The notes: generated by a model from the sequence alone, not told the origin. Counted from the stretch's first letter, positions 46,401 through 54,284 are shown. The stretch: DNA of 64,000 nucleotides from Geomesophilobacter sediminis (GCF_016458275.1 NZ_JAEMHM010000001.1:248001-312000); one strand, 5' to 3'. Program-made: numbers and translations.

Positions 46401-48463
46401 CGGGCATAGGAGACCCCGTTGACCCTGATGGTGAAGAACCTGCCGTAGAGGAGGATCTTGCCGTCGGCCTGCAGCGTTCCTCCATACAGCCACCAGTCCG
46501 TGCCCACCCGGAAGGTCGGATCGAGGCTGCCGTCGGCATTCAGGCGCAGCGCATTGCCCAGCTCTCCGCCGAACGGGTCGTCGAATACCCCCAATGCGAT
46601 GTACTTCCCATCGGCGGTCATGAGCAGTTGGAAAACCGGTGTCGGATCGCCCCGGGGTACCGCATCGTCGTTGGGGGCATAGCGGATCACCGGCAGCCGC
46701 GAGTTGAAATCGTCATCCGGGGAACCGTCGGGGTTCAGTCGCTTGATCTTGCCGGTAAACGACCCGGTGATGATGATCTTCCCGTCCGGGAGAAGGTTGA
46801 TGCCGTAAACGGCGGCATCCAGGGTCGGGGGGTGGAAGGTGTGGTCGATGTTCCCGGAGAGATCCATTCGGACCAGGTTGATGTAGGTTTCGCCGTTCAC
46901 CTGGTCGAAGGTCCCCCCGACCAGGAGTTTTCCGTCGCGCTGCAGCGCCATCGTGTTGACGCCGGTGGAAACCGGCGCCGAGGAGTACAGGAGCGCCGGG
47001 GCGAAGGTCGGATCCATCGCGCCGGTGTTCGGATCGACTATGGCGATGGCGTGCTGCTGGATGCCGGTCGGGTAAGGACCGTTGATGTACCAGTACATCC
47101 CCGCCGCGACGATCCGTCCGTCCGGCAGCGGGATGGTCGACGTCATCATGCTGTTCAGATCCGGATTGAAGACGGGGTCCAGGGACCAATCGGGTTTCAG
47201 CTTGGCGATGCGGTCCCGCTGGGTGCCGTCCACCTTGAGGAGGTACCCGCCGATGACCATCTGCTCGTCGGGGAGGAGGAACTGGGTGTACACCCCGGAG
47301 GTCACCACCTCGTTCAAGGTGACGGAAACATCCGCGTCGGGCTGCCCGCTGGGATAGTAACGGGCCAGACCGTACTGCGGGGTCCGGGTGCTCCCGACCG
47401 TGATGATCTTGCCGTCGCTTTGCAGGATGACGCAGGAGAGCCACGTCCCCGTTTCGGTGGGACCGGCGAGACCGGTTTCGACGACGCCGGTGCGGGTGAT
47501 ACGGGCGAGCTTTTGGATAGCGGTGCTGCCGATGCCGGTGAAGGTGCCGCTGACGACGATCCTTCCGTCCGGCTGCACCGCGATGGAGGCGAAGCCGTTT
47601 CCGTACGGGTCCTGGATCGGGACGTTGAAGGTTTGATCGACGTTGCCGCTTTGATTGAGCCGGGCGAACGGTCCGCGGGGAATCCCCTGCACCTGGGTGA
47701 AGAACCCCGAGATCAGGATACTCCCGTCGTCTTCCAGGGCGAGGACGGAGACCTCGTTGTCGACGTCGGGGGCAAACGCGGCATCGATGGTCCCGTCGGC
47801 GTTGAGCCGGCCCAGGTAGTTGCGCGGCACCCCGTCCAGCATCGTGAACGCCCCAGCGACCAGGATCTTGCCGTCCGGCTGCAGCACGACGGTGTCGAGC
47901 CAGGAGTCGGTCCGGGCCAGGAACTGCGGGTCGATGCTCCCGTCGGCAAGGAGCCGCACCACGTTGCGCGGGCCGCTGCTGTCGTTGAAGTCCCCCCCCG
48001 CGATGAATTTCCCGTCGGGGAGGGCGGCGAGGCCAAAGATGCCCCCCCACCCGGGGTCGATCAGGCCGCTGGGATCGAACGTGCTGTCCAGGGTGCCGTC
48101 GGCGTTCAGCCGTGCCAGAAAGCTGCGCGGGGTGCCGCCGACGGTGGAAAAGCTGCCGTAAATCATGATCCTGCCGTCGCTCAAGGGGAGCACCCCCGAC
48201 AGGGGCCAGTCCGTGGTCAGTTTGGTGAAGGTGCTGTCCCGGGTACCGTCGGGATTGAGCCGGAGCAAGAAGCCGTACCCGTCGAACCCGTTATATGCGG
48301 TGACCAGGATCTTCCCGTCCCGCTGGACGGCGGCCGCAAACGGTGTCTCCCGCATCTCGTCGATTACCGGCTTGAACCCGTCGACGACGGCCGCCCCGAA
48401 AAGGGGCGCCGGGAGCAACGACAGCAGCACGACCAGTGCCATCAGGCACCACCTCTGGACCAT
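40412..48463 (-). CDS. Giant secreted repeat protein: delta-60 repeats, Ig-like and MBG domains, LamG, dockerin
   Basis: A 2683-residue surface or secreted protein. Signal peptide 1-24 (ends LFGAAV). Residues about 40-800 hold some 14 delta-60 repeats (pattern PDGKILVAGAF...RLNADGTIDAAF), expected to form propeller-like beta structure. About 850-1015 has Ig-like BIG2-type modules (SGLPVTYLSSDPSIAT; TTITASQGG). About 1016-1600 is seven MBG modules of 82-84 residues (YGxANPxFxASYTGFVNG). A LamG/concanavalin-like domain lies at about 1684-1920 (FTIETWLHLDG). More BIG2-like modules follow plus an eighth MBG, then two Ig-like bacterial segments. The C-terminal 70 residues are a dockerin-like pair of calcium loops (GDLNGDGLVDVADAALVL and KPDGNIDVGDVLVLL). 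Likely role: adhesion or matrix. CGGAGG precedes ATG 48463. Confidence 0.88.
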   Translation of the reverse strand: MVQRWCLMALVVLLSLLPAPLFGAAVVDGFKPVIDEMRETPFAAAVQRDGKILVTAYNGFDGYGFLLRLNPDGTRDSTFTKLTTDWPLSGVLPLSDGRIMIYGSFSTVGGTPRSFLARLNADGTLDSTFDPSGLIDPGWGGIFGLAALPDGKFIAGGDFNDSSGPRNVVRLLADGSIDPQFLARTDSWLDTVVLQPDGKILVAGAFTMLDGVPRNYLGRLNADGTIDAAFAPDVDNEVSVLALEDDGSILISGFFTQVQGIPRGPFARLNQSGNVDQTFNVPIQDPYGNGFASIAVQPDGRIVVSGTFTGIGSTAIQKLARITRTGVVETGLAGPTETGTWLSCVILQSDGKIITVGSTRTPQYGLARYYPSGQPDADVSVTLNEVVTSGVYTQFLLPDEQMVIGGYLLKVDGTQRDRIAKLKPDWSLDPVFNPDLNSMMTSTIPLPDGRIVAAGMYWYINGPYPTGIQQHAIAIVDPNTGAMDPTFAPALLYSSAPVSTGVNTMALQRDGKLLVGGTFDQVNGETYINLVRMDLSGNIDHTFHPPTLDAAVYGINLLPDGKIIITGSFTGKIKRLNPDGSPDDDFNSRLPVIRYAPNDDAVPRGDPTPVFQLLMTADGKYIALGVFDDPFGGELGNALRLNADGSLDPTFRVGTDWWLYGGTLQADGKILLYGRFFTIRVNGVSYARSCVLRLNPDGTLDQDFVADAAGVGAQYPVVATINLQPDGKMLIGGNYSTINGAGNTYFTRMANGSSYDRLTVAPDGTEVRWMRSGSDAELWRVAVEESADGTNWSWIGDATRIAGGWSLSGLAFPSRHHHYIRAKGYTQVGDRTMQGTIYQPVRLYTVNRLPQTITFPEIPLKLPNAPDFDPGATASSGLPVTYLSSDPSIATIVNGMVHLMGVPGTAVITAMQDGNDTYEPAPNVSRVVATTKLDQTIHFALPPKNYGDADFNAGAIATSGLAVSYASSDPSVATVNAAGRIHILKAGSTTITASQGGSDVFDAAPPVPVLFTVAPAVLTVNVANATKTYGDANPAFSATYSGFVNGETAALISGAPTLGTVADPSSGVGSYPITAGLGALSAPNYSFAAANGTLTVTRKGLTVSAENASRAYGAANPSFAWHLDPAGLVNGDTTVVVSGVPVLSCAASGSSIAGNYPITIAAGTLSAANYSFNLVGATLTVTKVPLTVRANDASRSYGVANPGFSASYTGFVNGETQAVLSGAPSFTCSAGATSAIGGYPIGIAQGSLAAANYDFNAVPGTLTVSKATLTVRADDATRSYGGANPAFTASYTGFVNGESAAGVVSGTPVLSTAAVAASPPGTYPIDVALGTLTAANYGFTPAAGTLTVGRATLTVSADNKSRGYGGSNPPLTASYAGFVNGDTAAVLTGAPTLSTPATPASPAGSYPIVADASALSAANYSFTPVNGTLTVDKAVLTITADAKSRPYGGTNPTLTASYTGFLNGDTAAALSGAPLLSTGAAAATPPGSYPIAVAAGNLGAANYSFNLVGGSLTVTTAPLTIRADAKSRGAGTANPPLTATITGLVNGDTAAALGGAPALSTTADQNSPAGTYPISVAIGGINNPNYSYTLVDGILTVTTGEQTIDFPPLRAKTYGDGDFVPPATASSGLPVSFTSSDPTVAAVVNGKIRVVAPGTADITASQPGDAVWDAAQSVTRQLLVHPPPWNGLGFDGIDDTLRVADAPRLAFPAGTSFTIETWLHLDGPQPDGTGILAKGDGSAPLNGYQLVISRNRIGAEIGDGTASVGVPQGLLGTSPLDDGRWHQVALVVDRTAHTAQLYFDGRVEATADVTGLAGTIQNGAELKLGVDGTGQHFFKGELDETRIWSEPRSRDQIRAAGSQIVDPLDEPSLAGYFHFDEGGAGLANAAFATAPERTGNLAAGALANFALDGAASNWIVSGAFLPLLETAAISNLTATGLTSGATVYPNYYPPTDRGICWGLAANPDRSGNCLHAGDGVGSFTLDLAGLAPGTVYHVRGFATNVMGTAYGNDVPFTTKRLDQTTDFPPLPTKTYGDPDFPPGGTSTSGLPVTYTSSDPTVATVVGDGIHITGAGTTTITASQGGNGTYNPAGDIPRSFTVNKAPLTVRADDKTRAYRTANPALTATYTGFVLGEGMGAISGACTLQTDAAELSPVASYDIVTGLGSLTARNYTFILQNGRLNVIKSCQEIVFPPLQDRTYGDPPFQIVALACSGLNLTFASSSTNVVRINGNVITIVGAGSATVTASQTGSGDVTPAPDASQTIVVHKGGQQITFSTPGQKVMGDPPFPISATASSGLPITFRSLNPEVATVAGKVVTLTGVGTAVLTATQAGDGNYEPALAVSQPLTVVQEGVPPLVALSTLPFGAITASPVLNVEGLTADASGIERLTINDRDYTDQGALFSGAVPLTSGDNLVSVTARDGAGNRSTDSRTITYDASAPAIELSLPPDNGMTGNATFPIAGKVAPGTTAALVLNDTTLQPLAVDASGSFAASGTLVQGVNTIRVIATRDGQTSQVKRSVALVPGGPEISINDPGCDVRTEQPSVMLKGTASGTAPITLLLEVNGTSYHPAVTGGTFQQAIALDTAGEYRVKATVTDGNGSTGFARRNLIRADLILGDLNGDGLVDVADAALVLRMALGLAPVTDAARARADLAPVLDGVSKPDGNIDVGDVLVLLRKIVGLTGF
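43663..45420 (-). repeat. Seven tandem ~250-bp repeats encoding MBG modules
   Basis: Coding repeats of about 246-255 bp with clear amino-acid conservation but diverged DNA. Each encodes a strand set starting LTVxA(D/N) and ending NYSFxxxxGTLTV. An eighth, isolated MBG copy lies near 41930-42170, after the LamG region in the protein. Confidence 0.85.
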
Positions 48464-48622
48464 GGCGTTCCTCCGCTAATGAGATCCGTAGCAGGCGAAA
48501 AAATGAGCCAAGTTTAACGGAGATTGAATTTGTTTCAATTAATGAACTTGTTCGGGGGCGCGAATCTGGAACAACGAGGGGGGAAAAGGTGCTGGCACAA
48601 GAGGTTGGGCGGATTTAATCCG
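48464..48622. other. Divergent intergenic region, no gene
   Basis: Lies between the giant gene and the metK promoter. I looked for a SAM-binding riboswitch and saw no convincing match. No repeat family is present. Confidence 0.4.
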
Positions 48623-48650
48623 TTGACAAAGCAACACGTGAAGTTATAGA
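48623..48650 (+). promoter_or_regulatory. Sigma-70-like promoter of metK
   Basis: TTGACA at 48623-48628, 16-bp spacer, TATAGA at 48645-48650. The start codon is about 60 bp downstream. Confidence 0.75.
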
Positions 48651-48710
48651 ATCCCCCGTTTCTTGAACAGCATCGACTCACCTATCAATAACGTTTGGGG
48701 GATTCACTAC

Positions 48711-49880
48711 ATGGAAATGAAGGATTACATCTTTACCTCCGAGTCGGTTTCGGAGGGTCATCCGGACAAGGTCGCGGACCAGGTCTCTGACGCCATTCTC
48801 GACGCCATTCTCGCCCAGGACCCGAAGTCCCGGGTCGCTTGCGAAACGCTGGTTACGACCGGCATGGCGGTGATCGCCGGTGAGATCACCACCAACGCCA
48901 TCGTGGATTACCCCAAGATCGTTCGCGAGACCATCAAGGAGATCGGCTACAACGATTCGGCCATGGGTTTCGACTGGGAGACCTGCGCCATCCTGACCTC
49001 CATCGACAAGCAGTCCCCGGACATCTCCCAGGGCGTAACCGAAGGGGAGGGGCTGTTCAAGGAGCAGGGGGCCGGTGACCAGGGGCTCATGTTCGGCTTC
49101 GCCTGCAACGAGACTCCGCAGTTGATGCCGATGTCCATCCTGCTCGCCCACCAGCTCGTGGAGAAACTTTCCAACGTGCGCAAAAGCGGCGTGCTCGACT
49201 TCCTCCGCCCCGACTCCAAGTCGCAGGTCTCGATCAAGTACGTCGACGACAAGCCGGTCCACGTCGATACCGTGGTCATCTCCTCGCAGCACACCCCCGA
49301 GGTCTCCTACGAGATGATCAAGGAAGGGATCATCGAGGAAGTCGTGAAGAAGATCATCCCGGCGCATCTCATGGACGCCAACACCAAGTTCCTGATCAAC
49401 CCGACCGGGCGTTTCGTCATCGGCGGCCCGATGGGCGACTGCGGTCTGACCGGCCGCAAGATCATCGTCGACTCCTACGGCGGGCACGGCGCGCACGGCG
49501 GCGGCGCCTTCTCCGGCAAGGACCCCTCCAAGGTGGACCGTTCCGCGGCCTACATGGGGCGTTACGTGGCCAAGAACCTGGTTGCCGCCGGGCTGTGCGA
49601 CAAGTGCGAGGTGCAGGTAGCCTACGCGATCGGCGTCGCCGAGCCGGTTTCCGTCATGGTCGACACCTCCGGTACCGGCAAGATCCCGTCTTCGCGCATC
49701 TCCGAGATCGTGCGTGAAGTCTTCGACCTGCGTCCCCGCGCCATCACCGAGACCCTCGACCTGCTCCGTCCGATTTACCGCAAGACCGCGGCGTACGGCC
49801 ACTTCGGCCGCGAGCTCCCCGAGTTCACCTGGGAGCGCACCGACAAGGTCGACATCATCCGGCAGAAGGCAGGGCTGTAA
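48711..49880 (+). CDS. metK: S-adenosylmethionine synthetase (MetK)
   Basis: Makes SAM from methionine and ATP. The 389-residue protein shows the N-terminal [20 protein letters not shown] signature, [20 protein letters not shown] (with GAGDQG), [20 protein letters not shown] and [19 protein letters not shown], all canonical. ATG 48711 has GGGGGA about nine bases upstream; the in-frame codons from 48663 are excluded because they overlap the promoter-proximal leader. It is transcribed alone to a strong bidirectional terminator. With ahcY at 54469 and the ArsR-methyltransferase at 53373 it makes up a local SAM-cycle neighbourhood. Confidence 0.97.
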   Translation: MEMKDYIFTSESVSEGHPDKVADQVSDAILDAILAQDPKSRVACETLVTTGMAVIAGEITTNAIVDYPKIVRETIKEIGYNDSAMGFDWETCAILTSIDKQSPDISQGVTEGEGLFKEQGAGDQGLMFGFACNETPQLMPMSILLAHQLVEKLSNVRKSGVLDFLRPDSKSQVSIKYVDDKPVHVDTVVISSQHTPEVSYEMIKEGIIEEVVKKIIPAHLMDANTKFLINPTGRFVIGGPMGDCGLTGRKIIVDSYGGHGAHGGGAFSGKDPSKVDRSAAYMGRYVAKNLVAAGLCDKCEVQVAYAIGVAEPVSVMVDTSGTGKIPSSRISEIVREVFDLRPRAITETLDLLRPIYRKTAAYGHFGRELPEFTWERTDKVDIIRQKAGL

Positions 49881-49963
49881 CAATGAACCATGAGACAATG
49901 AGACAATGAACAATCAAGACAAGCGGTTGTTCATGCTCATTGAGCGTTGATTGACGTAGTAAT

Positions 49964-50003
49964 AGAAAGGGCCGGTTGGCAGATGCCAAACCGGCCCTTT
50001 TCT
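49964..50003. terminator. Bidirectional terminator between metK and the response regulator
   Basis: GAAAGGGCCGGTTGGC (49965-49980) pairs with GCCAAACCGGCCCTTTTC around AGAT, with A and T runs outside. It serves both convergent genes. Between it and metK are CAATGA-type heptad repeats (49882-49916). Confidence 0.85.
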
Positions 50004-50058
50004 ATGTTGCTGTCTTTTTTCGAGAGTACCATCCCTCTCGTTTCATCGTTTCATCGTT

Positions 50059-50760
50059 TCATTGTCTTTTGAACCTATACCCCACCCCTCTCACGGTCTG
50101 GAAATAGATCGGGTGGCTCGGCTCGGGCTCGAAGTACTTGCGCAGCCGCACGATGAAGTTGTCCAGGGTCCTCGTCTCGGCGTCGGTTGAGTACCCCCAC
50201 ACGTTTTCCAAAAGCACGCTGCGCGGGATCGCGTCCCCTTCGCGCTGGAAAAAAAGCGAGAGCATCCGCACCTCCAGGTCGGTCAGGTCGATCTCCCCCT
50301 GGGAGGTCCGGGCCCGGTAGGAGAGGAGAAATACCTCGTTCTCTCCGAAGCGATACCCCTCCTCCACCGGCTCGGGACGGTACCACGACGAGCGGCGCAG
50401 CATCCCGGAGACCCTGAGCAGGAACTCCTTCAGGTTGAACGGTTTGGCGATGTAGTCGTCGGCTCCTTGGGCAAGCCCGGCGATCCGGTCGCTTTCGTCG
50501 CCGCGTGCGGTCAGCATCAGGATCGGCACCCGCGCGTCCAGGGTGCGCACCTCGCGGCAAACCTGGTAGCCGTCGATCCCCGGCAGCATGACGTCGAGGA
50601 TGATCAGCTCGAACCGCTCGACCTTCACCTTCTCCAGGGCCTCCTCGCCGCTTTCCACGTGGCTTACCAGGTAACCTTCCTGCTCCAGGTTGAAGGTGAT
50701 CCCGCGGGCGAGATGGATCTCGTCCTCCACCAGGAGTATTTGCGGTTTCTCTTCCGACAT
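50059..50760 (-). CDS. OmpR/PhoB-family response regulator
   Basis: A 233-residue DNA-binding regulator. The receiver (residues 7-120) begins ILLVEDEIHLARGITFNLEQ, with the phosphoacceptor Asp in LIILDVMLPGIDGY, the switch in MLTARGDESDRI and the Lys-Pro of YIAKPFN. A C-terminal winged helix (about 145-230) has IDLTDLEVRMLSLFFQREGD, VWGYSTDAETRTLDNFIVRL and TVRGVGYRF. It follows its partner kinase by 3 bp. The target genes are unknown. Confidence 0.94.
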   Translation of the reverse strand: MSEEKPQILLVEDEIHLARGITFNLEQEGYLVSHVESGEEALEKVKVERFELIILDVMLPGIDGYQVCREVRTLDARVPILMLTARGDESDRIAGLAQGADDYIAKPFNLKEFLLRVSGMLRRSSWYRPEPVEEGYRFGENEVFLLSYRARTSQGEIDLTDLEVRMLSLFFQREGDAIPRSVLLENVWGYSTDAETRTLDNFIVRLRKYFEPEPSHPIYFQTVRGVGYRFKRQ

Positions 50761-50763
50761 GCG

Positions 50764-51720
50764 TTATCCTCGCTGCTGCTGCCCGGTCGCTTGGGGCAGG
50801 ATGATCTGGAAGGTGCACCCCTTGCCGGGGCCCGGGCTCGCCACGCTGACCTTTCCACCGTGCGCCGTCACCACCGATCTCACGATGTAGAGACCCAGGC
50901 CGGTGCCGCGGATGTTCTCCCCCGGGGTCCGCACCCGGTAGAAGATCTCGAAGATCCGTTTTTCCTCCCCTTTGGCGAGCCCCTTGCCGTTGTCCTGGAT
51001 GTCGAGCTGACAATGCCTCCCCATCCGTTTCAGGCTCACCCGGATCTCCGGGGAGACCGGCGAGTACAAAAGGGCGTTTTCCAGGAGGTTGCGCAGCGCC
51101 ATCTCCATCCCCTCGACGTCGATAACGGCGAAAATGCCCGGTTCGACGTCGACGGTCAGCTTTCCCCCCTCCGGAAGGTCGCTTTCCTTCTGCTGCATGT
51201 AATCGGTGATGAAGCGGGAGAAGTCGATCCGCTTCGCCTTTTCCCCCAGTTGGCGGAACTCGATGCGGGTTGCCATGAGGAGGTTGCTCGCCAGGTGGTT
51301 GAGCCGCTCGGTATCGGACAGCATCGTATCGACGAAGGCCTGGAGCTTTTCCGGCGGCAGGTTGCGAAGCTTTACCGTCTCGAGGTGGAGCTGGATCGAG
51401 GCGAGCGGCGACTTGAGCTCGTGGGTGAGCTGCGAGATGTAGCTGCGCTGCTGCAGGTAGAGCTTCGCCTGGCGTCGCCAGTAGACGAAGATGACGTAGA
51501 CCCCGATCAGGATGGCCACCAGCATCAATAGCCCCTCGACGAGGACCAGCCACTCCATCCCCTTGGTCACCAGTTCCGGCTTGTAGCGCAGCGCGAGTTC
51601 CCGGAAGTCGTGACTGCGACCGATGAACCAGTAGACCCAGAACACGACCACGACGACCCAGAGAAGCTGGATGCCGATGAGTGCAAGGATCGGATTGGAC
51701 AGTCTTTTATGGAGTTTCAT
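50764..51720 (-). CDS. Two-helix membrane sensor histidine kinase
   Basis: A 318-residue kinase partner of the adjacent OmpR-type regulator. Two transmembrane helices (about 10-33 and 54-79) enclose only about 20 periplasmic residues, so it may sense membrane state rather than a ligand. HisKA has the H-box YISQLTHELKSPLASIQLHL (His near 100). HATPase_c has the N-box NLLENALLYSPVSP, DNGKGLAKGEEKRIF and GTGLGLYIVRSVV. I chose ATG 51720 (AGAGGTGG upstream) because upstream in-frame sequence to 51888 is proline-rich and non-coding in character. Confidence 0.9.
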   Translation of the reverse strand: MKLHKRLSNPILALIGIQLLWVVVVVFWVYWFIGRSHDFRELALRYKPELVTKGMEWLVLVEGLLMLVAILIGVYVIFVYWRRQAKLYLQQRSYISQLTHELKSPLASIQLHLETVKLRNLPPEKLQAFVDTMLSDTERLNHLASNLLMATRIEFRQLGEKAKRIDFSRFITDYMQQKESDLPEGGKLTVDVEPGIFAVIDVEGMEMALRNLLENALLYSPVSPEIRVSLKRMGRHCQLDIQDNGKGLAKGEEKRIFEIFYRVRTPGENIRGTGLGLYIVRSVVTAHGGKVSVASPGPGKGCTFQIILPQATGQQQRG

Positions 51721-51992
51721 GCCACCTCTGTAGTTGTTTGCGGCGTGGTTTGTCAATACTTTTAATAGGACTTGATACGCCACCTCTCCCGCCGGGAGGG
51801 AAAAAGGGGGCGGGGGAAGCTGCCCCGGAGCGACAAATGTGTCGACTCCGCCCCCTCCCCAGGTTCGCCTGCATCCGTTCCATATCACTGACCTAACGAG
51901 ACAATTCCCACTTTTACATTTCTATTACAAAGAAGATTCCCCAACTCTGCTATGTTAACGTCGTCCTTTCACAGGTAAGAAGGAGGTCGGAA

Positions 51993-53141
51993 ATGCTGCA
52001 GCCGTTGCGAATTGGAAAACACGAAGCACGCTACCCCTTGATCCAGGGTGGGATGGGAGTCAGGATTTCCGCCGGGTCGCTTGCCGGGCACGTCGCCAAG
52101 TGTGGCGGCGTCGGCCTTGTCGCATCGCCGGGGGTCGCCCTGCAGGGGGAAGCCTTCGACGGGAAGAACTACCGGCAGGCGGACATGCTGGCCCTGAAGG
52201 AGGAGATCAGGAAAGCCTACGAGATCGCTCCCGACGGCATCATCGGCGTCAACGTCATGGTGGCCCTTTCCGATTTCGAGGAGCTCGTGCAGGCCGCGGT
52301 GGAAGCCGGGGCGAAGGTCCTGGTCTGCGGCGCGGGGCTTCCGATGACCCTCCCGGGGCTGACCCAAGACGCCCCCGACGTTGCGCTGGTTCCCATCGTC
52401 TCCTCGGTGCGCGCGGCACAGCTCATTGCCAAGAAATGGGACAAGTCCTACAACCGGCTTCCCGACGCGGTCGTCGTCGAAGATCCGGACACCGCCGGCG
52501 GTCATCTCGGCGAGAAACTCGAGAACATCGGTAACGGCGAATATGACCAGTACGCGACCGTGCGCGGCGTGAAGGAATTCTTCCGCAGCGAGTACGGCCT
52601 CGACATTCCGGTGATCGCGGCCGGCGGGATCTGGGACCGCGCCGACGTGATGAACGCCCTGGCCCAGGGGGCGGACGGAGTCCAGATGGCCAGCCGCTTC
52701 GTGCCGACCGTCGAATGCGACGCCGACGACGCCTTCAAGCAGGCCTACCTTGACTGCAAGAAAGAGGACATCGGCCTGGTGATGAGCCCCGCCGGCCTTC
52801 CCGGCCGCGCCATCGTCACCAACACCGAGGCGATTACCCAGTACGACCGGGACGAGAAGACCCCCTGCAGCTACGGCTGCCTGAAAAAATGCTCTTACAA
52901 GGAGAGCCGGGAGCGCTTCTGCATCGTCAAGGCCCTGGACCGCGCCCACCGCGGCGAGATCGAGCACGGCCTGGTCTTTTGCGGCACCAACGCCTGGAAG
53001 GCGGACCGGATCTGCACCGTCCAGGAGATCTTCGACGAACTCTTCGCCGAAGAGGCCACCGAAGAGGCCACCGAAGAGGTCACCGAAGTGGTCACCGAAG
53101 CGGTCGCCGAAGAGTGCCCGTCCGAATGCGAAGCCGCCTAG
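51993..53141 (+). CDS. Nitronate monooxygenase-like flavin enzyme with acidic repeat tail
   Basis: A 382-residue TIM-barrel FMN protein of the NMO/2-nitropropane dioxygenase/FabK superfamily. The N-terminal LIQGGMGVRISAGSLAGHVA, central VVEDPDTAGGHLG (active-site His region) and IPVIAAGGIWDRADVMNALA with GADGVQMASRF (phosphate binding) support this. The C-terminus has a cysteine-rich patch (CSYGCLKKCSYKE) and an acidic repetitive tail (EEATEEATEEVTEVVTEAV) encoded by a 12-bp tandem repeat. FabK-like enoyl reductases and NMO are not separable by eye. AAGGAGG precedes ATG 51993. Confidence 0.85.
   Translation: MLQPLRIGKHEARYPLIQGGMGVRISAGSLAGHVAKCGGVGLVASPGVALQGEAFDGKNYRQADMLALKEEIRKAYEIAPDGIIGVNVMVALSDFEELVQAAVEAGAKVLVCGAGLPMTLPGLTQDAPDVALVPIVSSVRAAQLIAKKWDKSYNRLPDAVVVEDPDTAGGHLGEKLENIGNGEYDQYATVRGVKEFFRSEYGLDIPVIAAGGIWDRADVMNALAQGADGVQMASRFVPTVECDADDAFKQAYLDCKKEDIGLVMSPAGLPGRAIVTNTEAITQYDRDEKTPCSYGCLKKCSYKESRERFCIVKALDRAHRGEIEHGLVFCGTNAWKADRICTVQEIFDELFAEEATEEATEEVTEVVTEAVAEECPSECEAA
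53049..53114 (+). repeat. 12-bp in-frame tandem repeat
   Basis: GAAGAGGCCACC repeated five and a half times with small changes. It encodes the E-E-A-T-type tail of the flavin enzyme. Being a multiple of three, unit gain or loss keeps frame. Confidence 0.8.
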
Positions 53142-53167
53142 CCTGACCTGGTACCTCTTTCGCCATA

Positions 53168-53238
53168 GCGTCCCCTCTCCTTCAAGGGTCGCGCGCGTCA
53201 GCGCAAGATCGCGACGGACAGGGTGAGGATGGGGTCCC
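53168..53238. repeat. CCCTCTCCTTCAAGG...ACAGGGTGAGGATGGGG repeat
   Basis: A long-insert copy of the dominant intergenic family, carrying a GCGCGCGTCAGCGCAAGATC central segment like that near 5728. Confidence 0.6.
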
Positions 53239-53253
53239 CGTCCATACCGATAA

Positions 53254-53297
53254 AAAGTTCCCCCTGCCGGCCACGCGCTCCAGGGGGTTCTTTTTTA
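53254..53297 (+). terminator. Rho-independent terminator
   Basis: GTTCCCCCTG pairs with CAGGGGGTTC across an 18-nt loop. A six-T run follows at 53291-53296. Confidence 0.75.
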
Positions 53298-53306
53298 CCT
53301 AAAGTT

Positions 53307-53372
53307 CTTGATCCTCTCTGCCGAATATGTTAAATCAAGAAAACTTGATATAACAAAGCATCGGAACTTGAT
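53307..53372 (+). promoter_or_regulatory. Operator-like CTTGAT sites upstream of the ArsR-methyltransferase gene
   Basis: A perfect dyad ATCAAG-AAAA-CTTGAT (53334-53349) is flanked by further CTTGAT half-sites at 53307-53312 and 53367-53372, the last directly abutting the ATG. The arrangement suggests binding of a dimeric ArsR-type regulator and autoregulation. No copy was seen before metK or ahcY. Confidence 0.55.
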
Positions 53373-54284
53373 ATGCTCGACCTCTTCAAAGCCCTGGCTG
53401 ATCCCTGCCGCCTCCGACTGGTGGCGGTGCTTTTGCGCGGTGAGTTCACCGTGCAGGAGCTGACCCGCATCATGGGGATGGGGCAGTCGCGCATCTCGCG
53501 GCACCTGAAGATCCTCGCCGAAGCGGGGGTCCTGTCGGTGAAGCGCCAGGGAACCTGGAGCTACTATCGGATCGGCGAGGCAAACGCCTTCTTCGGCGCC
53601 ATCCGTGCCGCCTTCGAGCGGGAACTGGAAAGCCTACCCAACCGCCAGGAAGATCTGGCCGCCCAGGCCCAGGTGCTTGAGGAGCGTCGCCGGCGCAGCT
53701 TCGAGTTTTTCGACCGGCACGCCCGGCAGTGGGACGACCTGGCCCGGACCCTCCTCCCGGTACCCGAGTACCAGGAGCGCCTCTTGAGCGAGGTCCCCGG
53801 CGGTTCAACCGTGCTGGAGGTGGGGGTCGGGACCGGCGGGCTTTTGCCGGAACTGGCCGCGCGCGCCGAGCGGGTGATCGGGGTGGACCATTCCCCGGCC
53901 ATGCTCGAGGAAGCCCGTCATCGGCTGAACGGCACCGGCAAAATCGAGCTCCGCCTGGGCGAGATGACCCATCTCCCCATCTCCGATGGCGGCGCCGGGT
54001 GCGTGGTGGCCAACATGGTATTGCATCACGCCGCCGAGCCCGTGGCGGTCTTAAAAGAGATGGTGCGCGTCCTGGCTCCCGGCGGGACGCTCCTGATCGC
54101 CGATCTGGCCCGCCACGAGCGGGAATGGGTTCGCGAGCAGCTCGCCGACCAGTGGCTCGGTTTCGGCGAGGAAGAGCTGAACGAGTGGACCCATGCCGCC
54201 GGCCTGACCTCCGTTGCGGTGGACCGCATCCCCGGAGCCGAAGGGCAGGAAACGGTCCTCCTGGTCCGGGCCGTAAAACGATAA
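53373..54284 (+). CDS. ArsR-family regulator fused to a SAM-dependent methyltransferase (SahR-like)
   Basis: A 303-residue fusion. The N-terminal winged helix (residues 1-85) reads LFKALADPCRLRLVAVLLRG, then GMGQSRISRHLKILAEAGVL (recognition helix) and VKRQGTWSYYRI. A class I methyltransferase domain follows from about 115: motif I VLEVGVGTGGLLPELA near 150, DHSPAML near 172, GEMTHLPISDGGAGCV near 196 and VLAPGGTLLIADLA near 235. SahR, an ArsR-family repressor sensing S-adenosylhomocysteine, controls SAM-cycle genes in Proteobacteria. Position next to ahcY and near metK fits that role. The start is ATG 53373, with only a weak ribosome-binding site overlapping the half-site. Confidence 0.82.
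   Translation: MLDLFKALADPCRLRLVAVLLRGEFTVQELTRIMGMGQSRISRHLKILAEAGVLSVKRQGTWSYYRIGEANAFFGAIRAAFERELESLPNRQEDLAAQAQVLEERRRRSFEFFDRHARQWDDLARTLLPVPEYQERLLSEVPGGSTVLEVGVGTGGLLPELAARAERVIGVDHSPAMLEEARHRLNGTGKIELRLGEMTHLPISDGGAGCVVANMVLHHAAEPVAVLKEMVRVLAPGGTLLIADLARHEREWVREQLADQWLGFGEEELNEWTHAAGLTSVAVDRIPGAEGQETVLLVRAVKR

Noticed and set aside
42551-48517. Very long open frame antisense to the giant repeat gene (and another at 40169-42523)
   Set aside because: It mirrors a GC-rich repetitive gene whose codon bias leaves the opposite strand stop-poor. The product is low-complexity Gly/Val/Asp/Arg-rich with no domain, and no ribosome-binding site.
48464-48710. SAM riboswitch before metK
   Set aside because: No recognisable conserved core or multi-stem layout; a simple sigma-70 promoter explains the region.
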